Of a stretch of 64,000 nucleotides of DNA, positions 54,141-63,774 are shown piece after piece. The number at the start of each line of letters is the position of its first letter. The first letter of the stretch is position 1. A model generated the notes under the pieces. That model did no database searches. It had not been told where the DNA came from and saw nothing but the letters and a program-made list of their open reading frames with translations. The stretch comes from Alphaproteobacteria bacterium (GTDB lineage Bacteria; Pseudomonadota; Alphaproteobacteria; Micropepsales; Micropepsaceae), in contig JACADY010000070.1 of assembly GCA_013389115.1 (NCBI GenBank), forward strand, positions 1 through 64,000, written 5' to 3'. The translations under genes were made by a program, and so were the position numbers.

Positions 54141-54174
54141 CCGAGGTGGCGCTGAGCGCCCTCGAAGGATGAGG
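54141..54174. repeat. Dispersed palindromic repeat, copy 3
   Basis: CCGAGGTGGCGCTGAGCGCC followed by CTCGAAGGATGAGG; close match to 50313-50347. Confidence 0.7.
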
Positions 54175-54336
54175 CCTCCTGCTCCCTCCCCTTGCAAAGG
54201 AGAGGCAGGGGTGGGGCAAGAGGGTGAGGGAACGCAATAAATCGCCCCCGGAATGCGCAAGCGCTGACTTCACGCTTCGCGCGCGACACCCGATGACTGC
54301 GGCGATGCGTACATGACAAGGCCGCAGTGATGTGCT

Positions 54337-54362
54337 ATTAATGACTGACTAGTCAGTAATTA
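54337..54362. promoter_or_regulatory. Palindromic TetR operator
   Basis: The core ACTGACTAGTCAGT (54343-54356) is a perfect 14-bp palindrome; extended to TTAATG and AATTAA the site is 26 bases with one mismatched pair. It ends 12 bases before the TetR GTG start, so autorepression of the efflux operon is likely. Confidence 0.8.
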
Positions 54363-54374
54363 AAGTGTCATGCT

Positions 54375-55019
54375 GTGAAAGCCCAGGAATCCAAGCGCCA
54401 GCGCCGCAAGGCCGAACGCCCCGCCGAACTCCTCGAAGCGGCCCTCGAAGTCTTCGCTGAAAAGGGTTTTGCGGCCGCACGCATGGACGAGATCGCCGCC
54501 CGGGCAGGCGTCTCCAAGGGTACGGCCTATCTCTATTTCGAGAGTAAGGAGGATCTCTTCCGCGCCCTCGTCCAGGACCGGATGCTCCTGATCTTCACAC
54601 CCCTGGAGCAGGCCTTCGAGACCTATGAGGGATCATCGAGGGAGCTTCTTGAGATGCTGCTCGCCCGCTTCTGCATCAGGGTGCTGGGCACAAAGCTTGC
54701 CGCGCTGCCCCGGCTGGTCATTGCCGAGGTCGGCCATTTTCCCGAACTGGCGGAATTCTATCGCCGCAACGTGATCGACCGCGGCCTCGGGTTTCTCTCC
54801 CGCATCATTGCAAGGGGGCAGGCGCGCGGCGAGTTCCGGCCGGGCAATCCCGATCACTTCGCCCGTTTATTCGTCGCGCCGGTGCTTCTTTCGGCCATCT
54901 GGCGCGCCTGTTTTGACCGTTTCGATGATGAGCCCTTCGATTTTGCAGCCTTCATCGAGACCCATCGGAAAATCTTGCTGAGCGGCTTGGCGCCTGAGCC
55001 GGAAAGGGGGAAGCAATGA
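54375..55019 (+). CDS. TetR/AcrR-family repressor of the efflux operon
   Basis: A 214-residue regulator. The N-terminal helix-turn-helix ([14 protein letters not shown], then [16 protein letters not shown]) is standard; the C-terminal part is a helical ligand pocket. Start is GTG 54375, preceded by no strong ribosome site. It overlaps the HlyD gene as ATGA and sits next to a palindromic operator. The order TetR-HlyD-ABC-permease resembles cecR-ybhGFSR of enterobacteria (inference). Confidence 0.9.
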   Translation: MKAQESKRQRRKAERPAELLEAALEVFAEKGFAAARMDEIAARAGVSKGTAYLYFESKEDLFRALVQDRMLLIFTPLEQAFETYEGSSRELLEMLLARFCIRVLGTKLAALPRLVIAEVGHFPELAEFYRRNVIDRGLGFLSRIIARGQARGEFRPGNPDHFARLFVAPVLLSAIWRACFDRFDDEPFDFAAFIETHRKILLSGLAPEPERGKQ

Positions 55020-55966
55020 AGTCTATCGCGCAAACGGGGTTTGTCCTCGCCGCGCTCGCCATGCTCGCCGGTTGCGGCCAGCAGGGCGAAACCATGCAAG
55101 GCTATGTGGAGGGGGAATATGTCACGGTGGGCAGCCCCGGCTCCGGCTGGATCGCCGCCCTCAAGGTCAAGGAAGGCGACACGGTATCGCCAGGCACGCC
55201 CCTTTTCGCGCTTGAAGAAACGAACGAGCGTGCCGCGCGCGAAGCCGCCCTTGCAAGGCTTGAACAGGCACGGGCCCAATTGACGAATTTGACGACCGGC
55301 AAGCGCGATACCGAAATCGCCGTGATCGACGCGCAGATCAAGGAGGCGGAAGCCTCGTTGCGTCTTGCCACGACCGAGCGCGCCCGGCAGCTTCAATTGG
55401 TGGCCTCGGGCACCGGCACGCGCCAGCGCCTCGACACGGCGAACGCGGATTTTGACGCCGCGCGCGCCAAGGTCGCGGAACTGAAGCGCCAGCGCGACGT
55501 GGCCATCCTGCCCGCCCGCCCCGATGAGATCGAAGCGGCAAGAGACAATGTCGCGGCCGCCGAGGCCACCCTCGCCCAGGCCGAATGGACCCTCGCCGAG
55601 CGCGCCGTGAAGGCACGGGTTTTCGGCGTCATCGAAGACACGATTCGCCGGGAAGGGGAGTTTGTCGCCGCCGCCAGTCCAGTCATTTCAATCTTGCCGC
55701 CCGACGCGATCCGCATCCGCTTTTTCGCGCCAGAGACAAGCCTTCCCCGCCTGAAACCCGGCGGCACTGTCCGATTTGCCTGCGATGGCTGCCCTGAGGG
55801 CCAGACCGCGCGCATCAGCTTCATCGCGACCCAGTCCGAATACACCCCGCCCGTGATCTACAGCGTCGGCAATCGCGAGAAGCTCGTCTTCAAGGTGGAG
55901 GCGATCCCCCTTGCCCCCGGCACCAATCTGCGCCCCGGCCAGCCAGTCGATGTCATCGTGCCATGA
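55016..55966 (+). CDS. HlyD-family membrane fusion lipoprotein
   Basis: A 316-residue periplasmic adaptor. Lipobox MLAGC (Cys about 20) anchors it to the inner membrane. [19 protein letters not shown] is the half-lipoyl domain; about 70-190 is an alpha-hairpin coiled coil rich in Ala and Arg; the rest is a beta-barrel ([16 protein letters not shown]). It would link the ABC exporter to an outer-membrane channel, not encoded here. Overlaps both neighbours by 4 bases. Confidence 0.88.
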   Translation: MKSIAQTGFVLAALAMLAGCGQQGETMQGYVEGEYVTVGSPGSGWIAALKVKEGDTVSPGTPLFALEETNERAAREAALARLEQARAQLTNLTTGKRDTEIAVIDAQIKEAEASLRLATTERARQLQLVASGTGTRQRLDTANADFDAARAKVAELKRQRDVAILPARPDEIEAARDNVAAAEATLAQAEWTLAERAVKARVFGVIEDTIRREGEFVAAASPVISILPPDAIRIRFFAPETSLPRLKPGGTVRFACDGCPEGQTARISFIATQSEYTPPVIYSVGNREKLVFKVEAIPLAPGTNLRPGQPVDVIVP

Positions 55967-56886
55967 CCGCGCTTGCCATAGACGTCCGTGGGCTGACGAA
56001 ATCCTTTGGACCGACACGGGCAGTCAGCGACGTGGCGATCGCCATGCCCAAAGGACAGGTCTGGGGTTTCTTAGGCCCCAATGGCAGCGGCAAGACGACG
56101 ACCTTACGCATGCTTTGCGGCCTTCTGAAGCCCGATGCCGGCGAGGGGACCTGCCTTGGCTATGACATTCTGGCGGACAGCGCCCGGATCAAGCGCGAGG
56201 TCGGCTACATGACGCAGAAATTCAGTTTCTGGGAGGACCTCTCGATCCGCGAGAATCTGGAATTCGTCGCCCGCGCCTATTCGCTGGGGCGCATGAACCA
56301 GCGTGTCGATGAAGCCATCGAGCGCCTCGGCCTTGGTCATCGCCAGCGGCAACTGGCCGGCGCCCTTTCCGGCGGTTGGAAGCAGCGTCTCGCCCTGGCC
56401 GCCTGCATCCTGCACGAGCCCAAGCTCCTGCTCCTCGATGAGCCGACAGCGGGCGTCGACCCGCAGGCAAGGCGCGACTTCTGGGATCAGATCCACCACC
56501 TGAGCGCCGAAGGTCTCACCGTCCTTGTCTCGACCCACTACATGGACGAGGCCGAGCGCTGCGACCGCATCGTCTACATCGCCTATGGCAATGTGGTGGC
56601 GCGCGGCACGGTGCAGGAGGTGATCACCTCTTCGGGTCTTGAGACCTGGATCGTCGAGGGCGAAGGCGTACGCCAGTTGTTGACCGAATTGAGCGGCAAG
56701 CCCGGCATCGATCATGTCGCCTATTTCGGCGCCGTCCTGCACGTGAGCGGCCGCGATGCAGCGGCACTGGAGCGCGCCATCGCGACCTTTCGGGCCTTGC
56801 CCGGGTTCACCTGGACGAAGACCCGTCCAAGTCTTGAAGACGTCTTCATCGACCTCATGCAACGCCAAGGAGCGGACAAGCGATGA
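55963..56886 (+). CDS. ABC-2 type exporter ATPase
   Basis: A 307-residue ATPase. Walker A GPNGSGKTT, signature LSGGWKQRLALAACIL (variant of LSGGQ), Walker B LLLLDEPTAGVDP and STHYMDEAERCD. The C-terminal 75 residues follow the ABC-2 exporter pattern. It drives the permease next to it. Four-base overlaps on both sides indicate tight coupling. Confidence 0.92.
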   Translation: MTALAIDVRGLTKSFGPTRAVSDVAIAMPKGQVWGFLGPNGSGKTTTLRMLCGLLKPDAGEGTCLGYDILADSARIKREVGYMTQKFSFWEDLSIRENLEFVARAYSLGRMNQRVDEAIERLGLGHRQRQLAGALSGGWKQRLALAACILHEPKLLLLDEPTAGVDPQARRDFWDQIHHLSAEGLTVLVSTHYMDEAERCDRIVYIAYGNVVARGTVQEVITSSGLETWIVEGEGVRQLLTELSGKPGIDHVAYFGAVLHVSGRDAAALERAIATFRALPGFTWTKTRPSLEDVFIDLMQRQGADKR

Positions 56887-58010
56887 TAAGGTGGCTGCAG
56901 CGCACCTGGGCGGTGCTCATCAAGGAATTCATCCAGATGCGCCGCGACCGGCTGACCTTCGCGATGCTGATCGGCATCCCGATCGTTCAGCTCACCTTGT
57001 TCGGCTATGCCATCAACACCGATCCCAAGAACCTGCCGGCCGCCGTCCACATCATCGAGGAGAGCCGCTTCTCGCGCACCTTGCTCTCAGCCTTGCGCAA
57101 CACCGGCTATTTTGAGTTCACCCACATCGTCACCACCGAAGCCGAAGGCGCAAAGCTGCTCAAGGAAGGCACCGTCGCCTTTGTCGTCACTGTGCCGGCA
57201 GGCTTCGAGCGCCGTCTGCTGCGTGGCGAGGCGCCCCAGATCCTCATCGAGGCGGACGCAAGCGACCCCTCCGCCGCATCCAATGCCTTGGCCGCGATCG
57301 CGCAGCTGCCCGCGACCGTTTTCGCCCGCGACCTTTCAGAAGCGGGCGCAAGCCCCGTCGCAACGGTGCCGGTCGATGCCGTCATCCATCGCAGCTTCAA
57401 TCCCGAAGGGATCAGCGCCTACAATATCGTGCCCGGCCTTCTGGGCGTCATCCTGACGATGACCATGGTGCTCATCACCGCGCTTGCGGTGACGCGCGAG
57501 ATCGAGCGCGGAACGATGGAAAATCTTCTCGCCATGCCCATTACGCCGGGCCAGGTGATGATGGGCAAGATCATTCCCTACATCTTCGTTGGCTACATCC
57601 AGGTGATGGTGATCCTCATCGCCGCGCGCTTTCTCTTCCATGTGCCGATGATCGGCTCGCTGACGCTGCTCTCTGGAGTTCTTGCCCTCTTCATCGCCGT
57701 CAACCTTGCCGTTGGGTTCACCATTTCGACGCTCGCCCGCAATCAGCTTCAGGCGATGCAGATGACCTTCTTTTTCTTCCTGCCCTCGATCCTGCTTTCC
57801 GGCTTCATGTTCCCCTTTCGCGGCATGCCCGTCTGGGCGCAATATATTGGAGAGGCACTGCCCCTCACGCATTTCCTCAGGCTCGTGCGCGGAATTCTGC
57901 TGAAAGGTGCGGGGCCTCTGGAAACCGCGCCCCATGTCTGGCCGCTTCTTCTCATGCTGACCCTGGTGACGCTGCTCGCGATGAACCGTTATCGCCGCAC
58001 CTTAGACTGA
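56883..58010 (+). CDS. ABC-2 type exporter permease
   Basis: A 375-residue inner-membrane protein. One membrane segment near residue 25, a large periplasmic domain (about 50-175), then five segments; EIERGTMENLLAMPITPGQVMMGKIIPYI is the conserved ABC-2 motif. Only one permease gene is present, so it probably forms a homodimer. Substrate unknown; relatives export drugs or other toxic compounds. Confidence 0.9.
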   Translation: MIRWLQRTWAVLIKEFIQMRRDRLTFAMLIGIPIVQLTLFGYAINTDPKNLPAAVHIIEESRFSRTLLSALRNTGYFEFTHIVTTEAEGAKLLKEGTVAFVVTVPAGFERRLLRGEAPQILIEADASDPSAASNALAAIAQLPATVFARDLSEAGASPVATVPVDAVIHRSFNPEGISAYNIVPGLLGVILTMTMVLITALAVTREIERGTMENLLAMPITPGQVMMGKIIPYIFVGYIQVMVILIAARFLFHVPMIGSLTLLSGVLALFIAVNLAVGFTISTLARNQLQAMQMTFFFFLPSILLSGFMFPFRGMPVWAQYIGEALPLTHFLRLVRGILLKGAGPLETAPHVWPLLLMLTLVTLLAMNRYRRTLD

Positions 58011-58200
58011 GGCCAGGTAAGCGCCCAAGCTTTGCATTTTCAGACAATGAGATTGAACGCGGCAACCTGCTTCAAAGGTAAATCCGCGTTCGCCTTGCGA
58101 TCGATAAAATCGCGTGGACCGACTTAAATCCGGATTGGAAGAGATCGCCAACACTGCCGCTCATGGGACGCGTATCGTCCGGTAGAGTAAAGGGCGTGTG

Positions 58201-58743
58201 ATGGCGTTTTGGCGCGGTGTGGCCTTTCTCGTTTTGGCCGTGTTCGGATTATCGGCCTGTGCATCGTCTCCCGATTCCGCGGCGCCCGCTTTGGGCCGCT
58301 ATGACGGCTCCGGCGCGCGCGTCGTGCGGACCGGCAATCCCCAGCAATGCGTTCCCTTCGCGCGTGAGATGTCCGGCATCGCCATTCGGGGCGATGCCTC
58401 AACCTGGTGGGATCAGGCGCGCGGACGATATCCCCGCTCGAACCTGCCCTCAGAAGGCGCGGTCCTCGTCCTTCAGGGCTATAGCGATGAGCGCCGTGGC
58501 CACGTGGCGGTCGTGACCGAACTTCTCGATGAGCGGACGATCATCGTTGCACAGGCCAATTGGCTGAATAGCGGCGAGATCAGCTATGGCACGCCCATCA
58601 TGGATGTGAGCGCGAACAACGATTGGTCGGCGGTCCGCGTCTGGCACATCCCCTCCAAGGCCTGGGGCCGGCGTATCTATGTCGCCAAGGGTTTCATCTA
58701 CCCCTTCGCCGACGTCGCCATGCTCCAAACATCGCCGCAGTAG
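58201..58743 (+). CDS. CHAP-domain lipoprotein, first of a tandem pair
   Basis: A 180-residue lipoprotein with lipobox LSAC (Cys about 19). NPQQCVPFAREMSGIAIRG carries the CHAP Cys; RRGHVAVVTELLDERTIIVAQANW the His and following polar residue. CHAP amidases or peptidases cut peptidoglycan or glutathionyl-spermidine; an envelope role is likely. GTG 58198 is an alternative start. The next gene is a paralogue. Confidence 0.82.
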   Translation: MAFWRGVAFLVLAVFGLSACASSPDSAAPALGRYDGSGARVVRTGNPQQCVPFAREMSGIAIRGDASTWWDQARGRYPRSNLPSEGAVLVLQGYSDERRGHVAVVTELLDERTIIVAQANWLNSGEISYGTPIMDVSANNDWSAVRVWHIPSKAWGRRIYVAKGFIYPFADVAMLQTSPQ

Positions 58744-58851
58744 CCGCGCGTTGCGCCATCGCAACAGTGTGGCAAGGTCGCTGGATTTGACAGTCACCGA
58801 TTTCCGGGTCAAGAGGCACGCATAAGTGTCATCCGAACCGGTTCGAGGTTA

Positions 58852-59679
58852 ATGACAAAGCGCCGCTTCGTTGCACGTCTCATCTTGGTTGGCCTTTCGG
58901 CGGGATCCCTGTCGGCCTGCGCCACGATCAAGGCGGATATTGCCGGACTTTCGAGCGCCATTCTCGAAAGCCCGGGCACCGCGACGATGATGCAGTCGCA
59001 ATCGCCCGCAAGCCGCGTGATCGCCTCGACGGCATCGAAGACGCCGCGCCCCTCATCGCTTGCGGGTCGCGGTCGCGGCAAGCCCCGCATCGTCTCGACC
59101 GGCCGCTTCGTGCAATGCGTGCCCTTCGCGCGCGATGTCTCCGGCATTCAGATCAAGGGCGACGCGGCAACCTGGTGGGCGCAGGCCGAAACGCGCTATC
59201 AGCGTGGGCGGCGCCCCGAGGCTGGATCGGTCCTGGTGCTCAAGGGCTATCGCAACAACCGCCGCGGCCATGTCGCCGTCGTGACCCGCGTCATCGACAG
59301 CCGCACGATCATCATCGATCACTCAAACTGGCTGAACGACGGCCGGCTGCATTTGGACACTCCCGTCATCGACGTCTCGCGCAAGAACGACTGGAGTGAG
59401 GTGCGCGTCTGGAACATCCCCGGCAGCAAGTTCGGCCCGCGTACCTATGAGGTCATGGGCTTCATCTTGCCCCGCCCGCTACCGCAATTCGAAGAAGCAA
59501 GCGCGTCCACCCTGCCCCCCGTGATCCGTGCAAGCTATAGGATTGAGACGCCCCCGGCGGAAACACCGGCGCGAGCGGCAGTGGCAACACCCCTCCCGCA
59601 GGCAAAGCCTGAAGACGCGCGGCAGCGTGCAGGCGCGCCCGGCGCCTTGCCGGTCCCCGAGCGCAAGCCGCGCATCTGA
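58852..59679 (+). CDS. CHAP-domain lipoprotein, second of a tandem pair
   Basis: A 275-residue protein with lipobox LSAC (Cys about 23). VQCVPFARDVSGIQIKG and RRGHVAVVTRVIDSRTIIIDHSNW parallel the first copy residue for residue; the active Cys and His are kept. It has a longer N-terminal linker and a Pro/Ala-rich C-terminal tail of about 70 residues, perhaps for cell-wall contact. The two genes arose by duplication. Confidence 0.83.
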   Translation: MTKRRFVARLILVGLSAGSLSACATIKADIAGLSSAILESPGTATMMQSQSPASRVIASTASKTPRPSSLAGRGRGKPRIVSTGRFVQCVPFARDVSGIQIKGDAATWWAQAETRYQRGRRPEAGSVLVLKGYRNNRRGHVAVVTRVIDSRTIIIDHSNWLNDGRLHLDTPVIDVSRKNDWSEVRVWNIPGSKFGPRTYEVMGFILPRPLPQFEEASASTLPPVIRASYRIETPPAETPARAAVATPLPQAKPEDARQRAGAPGALPVPERKPRI

Positions 59680-59685
59680 TCCGCG

Positions 59686-59898
59686 CTATTCGCCGCGTCT
59701 GAACAGCCAGAAGAGCAGGCTGAGGCCGACGCTGATGAGAAGCGAAGTCACGATCGGGATGTAGATCGCAAAGCCATCCCTCTCGATCACGATATCGCCG
59801 GGCAATCGGCCGAGCCCAAGCCGAGATAAAAAGGGCCAGGCAAGCCCCGCCACCAGCAGGATGGCGCCAAAGAGAATGAGCAGACGCTGGACGTCCAT
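59686..59898 (-). CDS. DUF2905 small membrane protein
   Basis: A 70-residue protein with two membrane segments (about 5-25 and 45-65) and the central GRLPGDIVIERDGF motif that marks DUF2905. Function unknown. It lies directly after msrA, 9 bases apart. Confidence 0.85.
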   Translation of the reverse strand: MDVQRLLILFGAILLVAGLAWPFLSRLGLGRLPGDIVIERDGFAIYIPIVTSLLISVGLSLLFWLFRRGE

Positions 59899-59907
59899 CC
59901 GTCAACC

Positions 59908-60558
59908 TCAGGCCGTCGCAACCCCGATGGGGCAAGAAACGCCCGTCCCGCCGAGCCCGCAATATCCTCCCGGATTCTTGGAGAGATATTGCTGATGATA
60001 GGCCTCCGCATAGTAGAACGCGGGCGCGTCCAGAATCTCCGTCGTGATCGCCCCATATCCGGCATCCTTCAGCCGCGCGGCGAAATCCACGCGCGAGGCT
60101 TCGGCCGCCTTGCGCTGTGCGGGCGAGGTTACATAGATGCCGGAGCGATATTGCGTGCCCACATCATTGCCTTGCCGCATGCCCTGCGTGGGATCATGGT
60201 TCTCCCAGAAGGTCTTCAAGAGCATTTCATAGGAGACCTTCGCCGGATCGAACACAACGAGCACGACCTCGTTGTGTCCCGTCATCCCCGTGCAGACCTC
60301 TTCATAGGTGGGATTGGGCGTTGAACCGCCCGCATAGCCCACAGCGGTCGTGTATACCCCCGGCACTTGCCAGAATTTGCGCTCCGCGCCCCAGAAGCAG
60401 CCAAGCCCGAACAGGGCCTGTTCGAGCCCTGCGGGAAAGGGCGGCACGAGCGGCGTGCCAAGCACGTGATGCTCCCCCGGCACCGTCATCGGGGTTGAGC
60501 GTCCGGGCAGCGCCTCGCTGGGCGAGGGTATCGTCAGCATTTTTTTGCGTCCGAGCAT
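59908..60558 (-). CDS. msrA: Peptide methionine sulfoxide reductase MsrA
   Basis: A 216-residue enzyme that reduces methionine-S-sulfoxide. [14 protein letters not shown] contains the catalytic [22 protein letters not shown] and [12 protein letters not shown] follow. The C-terminal Cys of [13 protein letters not shown] are resolving residues. AGGAG lies 10 bases before ATG 60558. Cytoplasmic; the N-terminal 40 residues are longer than the minimal fold. Confidence 0.95.
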   Translation of the reverse strand: MLGRKKMLTIPSPSEALPGRSTPMTVPGEHHVLGTPLVPPFPAGLEQALFGLGCFWGAERKFWQVPGVYTTAVGYAGGSTPNPTYEEVCTGMTGHNEVVLVVFDPAKVSYEMLLKTFWENHDPTQGMRQGNDVGTQYRSGIYVTSPAQRKAAEASRVDFAARLKDAGYGAITTEILDAPAFYYAEAYHQQYLSKNPGGYCGLGGTGVSCPIGVATA

Positions 60559-60704
60559 GGGATACCACTCCTGATTGGGAGCCACAGATATGGCACCGCG
60601 CGCTCGCTTTTTAAAGGCAAGCGGACCGCGCGGCCAGCGCGCCGCATGGGAATCTGGGGCCGAATCCCGCACACTTGGAAAATGTCGAAAAAAGGGGGAA
60701 ACCT

Positions 60705-61094
60705 GTGTCGCCATTGCTCTCGCGCAACCTTGCGCGCATCACACTGATTGCAGCGACGGCGGTGTCGGGCTGCACAATTTTTGAGCCGGGAAGTCCGGCC
60801 TTCCCCGAAGGCGCGATCCGTCCAGGCAACCCCGAACGCGGCCGCCTCCTCGCCGCGCAGAATTGCGGCGGCTGCCACGCGCAGGGCAAGGAGGGCGACA
60901 GCCCCTATCCTCCCGCGCCCCCCTTCCGCACGCTGCATGAGCGCTATGACCCCGAAGCGCTTGCCGAGGCGATGGCCGAGGGTCTCACCGTCGCCCATCA
61001 GGGCCAGAAACAGATGCCCGAATTCGTCCTTGAGCCCGAGGCGATCGACGACATGATCGCCTATCTCAAGTCCTTCGCGCCAGAAAAGCCGTAA
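60705..61094 (+). CDS. Small exported c-type cytochrome
   Basis: A 129-residue protein with a signal/lipobox region (AVSGC). One haem site: [10 protein letters not shown] (CxxCH); the axial Met is probably in [11 protein letters not shown] 60705 is preceded by AAGGGGG at 7 bases, better than the ATG at 60675. An electron carrier in the periplasm, perhaps lipid-anchored; partner unknown. Confidence 0.8.
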   Translation: MSPLLSRNLARITLIAATAVSGCTIFEPGSPAFPEGAIRPGNPERGRLLAAQNCGGCHAQGKEGDSPYPPAPPFRTLHERYDPEALAEAMAEGLTVAHQGQKQMPEFVLEPEAIDDMIAYLKSFAPEKP

Positions 61095-61217
61095 GATCAG
61101 GCGTTGGCAAGGGGAAGGGCCTGCGCTATACAACCCCTTCGATTTATTCCCGACATTCGACATCACGGATGAAGGGTCGCCCGGGTGGAACAGACCGGGC
61201 GCGAGAGGAGAAATTTT

Positions 61218-61886
61218 ATGTCGCAGCGCCCCTTGATGCCGAAGGCGACGGCCGTTTGGCTCGTCGACAATACCCGCCTGACATTCGAGCAGATCGCGGA
61301 GTTTTGCGGCCTTCACCCCCTCGAGGTGAAGGGGATCGCGGATGGCGAAGTGGCGCAAGGCATCAAGGGAATGGACCCCGTCGCCTCCGGCCAGCTCACG
61401 CGTGAGCAGATCGAGCGCGCGGAGGCCAATCCCGGCCAGCGCCTGCTGCTCATTCAGTCAAAGCATGTCGCCCCGCCGGCAAAGACGAAGCGCGGCCCGC
61501 GCTACACGCCTGTTTCCCGCCGCCAGGACCGGCCCGACGCCATCTTCTGGCTCGTCAAGAACCACCCTGAACTGACCGACGCCCAGATTTCCAAGCTTGT
61601 GGGAACGACGAAGGCGACGATCGAATCGATCCGCAACCGCAGCCATTGGAATGCCAGCAATTTAAAGCCGGTCGACCCGGTGACATTGGGCCTCTGCTCG
61701 CAGATCGAGCTCGACCTCGCCGTGCAGAAGGCCGCCGCGACGAAGGCGAGGCACGATGCCCACGCCATGCCAGGCCGCCGCCAAACGCTGCGTCCCGCGA
61801 CCGAAACGGTTGCGGAAGCCGCGAACGACGACGAGGAAGTCGCGAACGAGAACTTCCCCGACGAGGAGGAAGGCGAGGAGAGCTGA
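61218..61886 (+). CDS. trcR: Cell-cycle transcriptional regulator TrcR (DUF1013)
   Basis: A 222-residue protein typical of Alphaproteobacteria. AVWLVDNTRLTFEQIAEFCGLHPLEV opens the DUF1013 domain; RPDAIFWLVKNHPELTDAQI and TTKATIESIRNRSHWN repeat the pattern. The tail is acidic. GAGAGGAG lies 8 bases before ATG 61218. Named for a role in cell-cycle transcription in relatives. Confidence 0.9.
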   Translation: MSQRPLMPKATAVWLVDNTRLTFEQIAEFCGLHPLEVKGIADGEVAQGIKGMDPVASGQLTREQIERAEANPGQRLLLIQSKHVAPPAKTKRGPRYTPVSRRQDRPDAIFWLVKNHPELTDAQISKLVGTTKATIESIRNRSHWNASNLKPVDPVTLGLCSQIELDLAVQKAAATKARHDAHAMPGRRQTLRPATETVAEAANDDEEVANENFPDEEEGEES

Positions 61887-62696
61887 TCAGCTCTTGCTCG
61901 TCATATAGTTGAGGGCAAGCCGCCCGCCATCGGCATAGATGCACTGTCCGGTGATATAGCTCGCATCATCGCTGGCAAGAAACGCGGCGATGGCGGCGAT
62001 CTCTTCAGGGCCGCCGAGCCGCCCCAGCGGTGTGCGTTTGAGTGCATCGCCGCGATCCGCGCCATCGAAGAGCTCGGGCTCACTGGCAGGACCCGTCTGG
62101 ATGCTGCCAGGGCCAATCGCGTTCACCCGCACGCCATAAGGGGCAAGCGCAACCGCGAGCGCGCGCGTCAGCTGATTGAGCGCGCCCTTGGATACCGATT
62201 CGGCGATCTGTCCCTCCATCGCGACGATGGCATCGACCGAGCTCATGTTGATGATGCTATAGGGGCGCAGCACATTCCGCCCGACCTGATTCTCAGCCTC
62301 GATCTGCCGCACGAACTGGCGCGCGACTGCCTGCGAGCAAAGCAGGGGCCCACGCACATTGACGTCCATCACCTTGTCGAAATCTGCTTCCTGCAGCGAG
62401 AAGAAGGGCGCCGGAATCGCGATCCCTGCATTGTTGAGCAGCACATCGATCCGGTCATAGGCATCAAGCGCGACCGCAACCACATTATGGATGTCGAGCT
62501 TCTCCGCGACATCGCAGTAAACATACTTTGCAAAGCCGCCTTTGGCCTGGATCTCGGCTTCGGCTTCAAGCCCGGCCTCATCGTCCACATCGGCGAGCAC
62601 GACCTTCGCGCCCTCGCGCGCAAACCGCCTGGCACAGGCCAATCCGATACCGTGCGCAGCGCCCGTGATGATGGCGATCTTGCCTGACAAGGACAT
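61887..62696 (-). CDS. Short-chain dehydrogenase with Glu in place of the catalytic Tyr
   Basis: A 269-residue SDR. TGAAHGIGLACARRF binds NAD(P); NNAGI and INMSSVDA (Ser) are present. The catalytic YxxxK is read as ESVSK, so Tyr is Glu while Lys is kept. It could therefore be a poor oxidoreductase or have lost activity. C-terminal GQCIYADGG is normal. Convergent with trcR; the stops are adjacent. Confidence 0.85.
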   Translation of the reverse strand: MSLSGKIAIITGAAHGIGLACARRFAREGAKVVLADVDDEAGLEAEAEIQAKGGFAKYVYCDVAEKLDIHNVVAVALDAYDRIDVLLNNAGIAIPAPFFSLQEADFDKVMDVNVRGPLLCSQAVARQFVRQIEAENQVGRNVLRPYSIINMSSVDAIVAMEGQIAESVSKGALNQLTRALAVALAPYGVRVNAIGPGSIQTGPASEPELFDGADRGDALKRTPLGRLGGPEEIAAIAAFLASDDASYITGQCIYADGGRLALNYMTSKS

Positions 62697-62802
62697 GGCG
62701 GCCCCCTCCTCGCGGGGCGCGCGACGTTAGGCGCCAATACCACCCCTTGCAAGCGCCTCACGCTTGCCGGATGAGTGCACAGCGAAACAGGAAGGGCGCG
62801 CC

Positions 62803-63774
62803 ATGGCGGCAGCGACATTTGAAACGGCAGGCTCCATTCAGAGCCGGCGCATCCCCGCGCTGTCCTCCGCGCTGAGGGTAGGCGACGCGATGGCCCTTCT
62901 GCGATCGGGCAGCTTTGACAGCGTGCGCTGGGTCTATCTGCTCGATGACCAGGGCCTGCTGGCGGGCGGCGTCACGATCGACACCTTGCTCAAGGCCGAG
63001 CCTGAGACAGCGTTGCGCGCCATTTGCGATACCTCGACCCCGCATGTCTTCAAGGGGCTGGACCAGGAGCAGATCGCGGCGAAGGCGGCCTCGATGGGGA
63101 TCGCGCAGATCGCGGTCGTCGATGAAACGGGGCGCTTCGAGGGCGCCGTCCTGCCATCGACGCTCATCCGCGTCGTTCAGTACGAGCACGCCGAAGACAT
63201 GGCGCGCTTCACAGGTGTCCTGCGCAAGAACAGCGAAGCGATCAATGCGCTGGAGATGCCGCCGGCCGCGCGCCTGCGCGATCGCCTGCCCTGGCTGCTC
63301 GTCGGCCTTGTTGGAAGCTCGCTTGCGGCTCTCGTCATGTCCAGCTTCGAGGAGGAGTTTTCCAAGAACCTCGCGGTTGCCTATTTCGTGCCCGCGATCG
63401 TCTATCTCGCCGATGCGATCGGCACGCAGACAGAGGCCGTGGCGGTTCGCGGCCTTGGTCTCACCAAGACCCCCATGTGGAAGATCCTGGTGCAGGAATT
63501 GACGGCGGGAGCCCTGATCGGCGGCGTCCTTGGCGCGCTTGCCTTTCCGGCGGTTTTCCTGGCCCTGGGCGATCTGCGCCTCGCCTTAGCCGTAGCGCTC
63601 GCGATTCTCGCGGCCGGCAGCGCCGCCACCAGTATCGGCCTCGTCCTGCCCTGGATTCTCTCCCGCTTCGGCTTTGATCCCGCCTTCGGCAGCGGCCCGG
63701 TCGCCACCGTGCTTCAGGACATTCTGAGCCTGCTTGTCTATTTCACCATCGTCGCTTTGCTCGTGATCGACTAG
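62803..63774 (+). CDS. Short CBS/MgtE-like divalent cation transporter
   Basis: A 323-residue protein. Residues about 20-140 resemble two CBS units; then five membrane segments with AIGTQTEAVAVRGLGL, close to the GNQSLALAVRG of MgtE, and AGSAATSIGLVLPW. The N domain of full MgtE is missing. Probably Mg or Co transport. AGGAAGG lies 7 bases before ATG 62803. Confidence 0.8.
   Translation: MAAATFETAGSIQSRRIPALSSALRVGDAMALLRSGSFDSVRWVYLLDDQGLLAGGVTIDTLLKAEPETALRAICDTSTPHVFKGLDQEQIAAKAASMGIAQIAVVDETGRFEGAVLPSTLIRVVQYEHAEDMARFTGVLRKNSEAINALEMPPAARLRDRLPWLLVGLVGSSLAALVMSSFEEEFSKNLAVAYFVPAIVYLADAIGTQTEAVAVRGLGLTKTPMWKILVQELTAGALIGGVLGALAFPAVFLALGDLRLALAVALAILAAGSAATSIGLVLPWILSRFGFDPAFGSGPVATVLQDILSLLVYFTIVALLVID

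Larger units (their letters stand above)
53834..54374. other. Intergenic region with repeats and the TetR operator
   Basis: No gene is seen. The inverse of CCCCCCTTTCGTCATGGC (as at 50205) occurs near 53995-54012. The dispersed palindrome copy 3 lies at 54141-54174, then GC-rich hairpins, then the operator at 54337-54362. Confidence 0.5.

Noticed and set aside
59462-59962. 166-codon minus-strand open frame spanning DUF2905 and the second CHAP gene
   Set aside because: It overlaps two well-supported genes in another frame and is Arg/Ala-rich without motifs.
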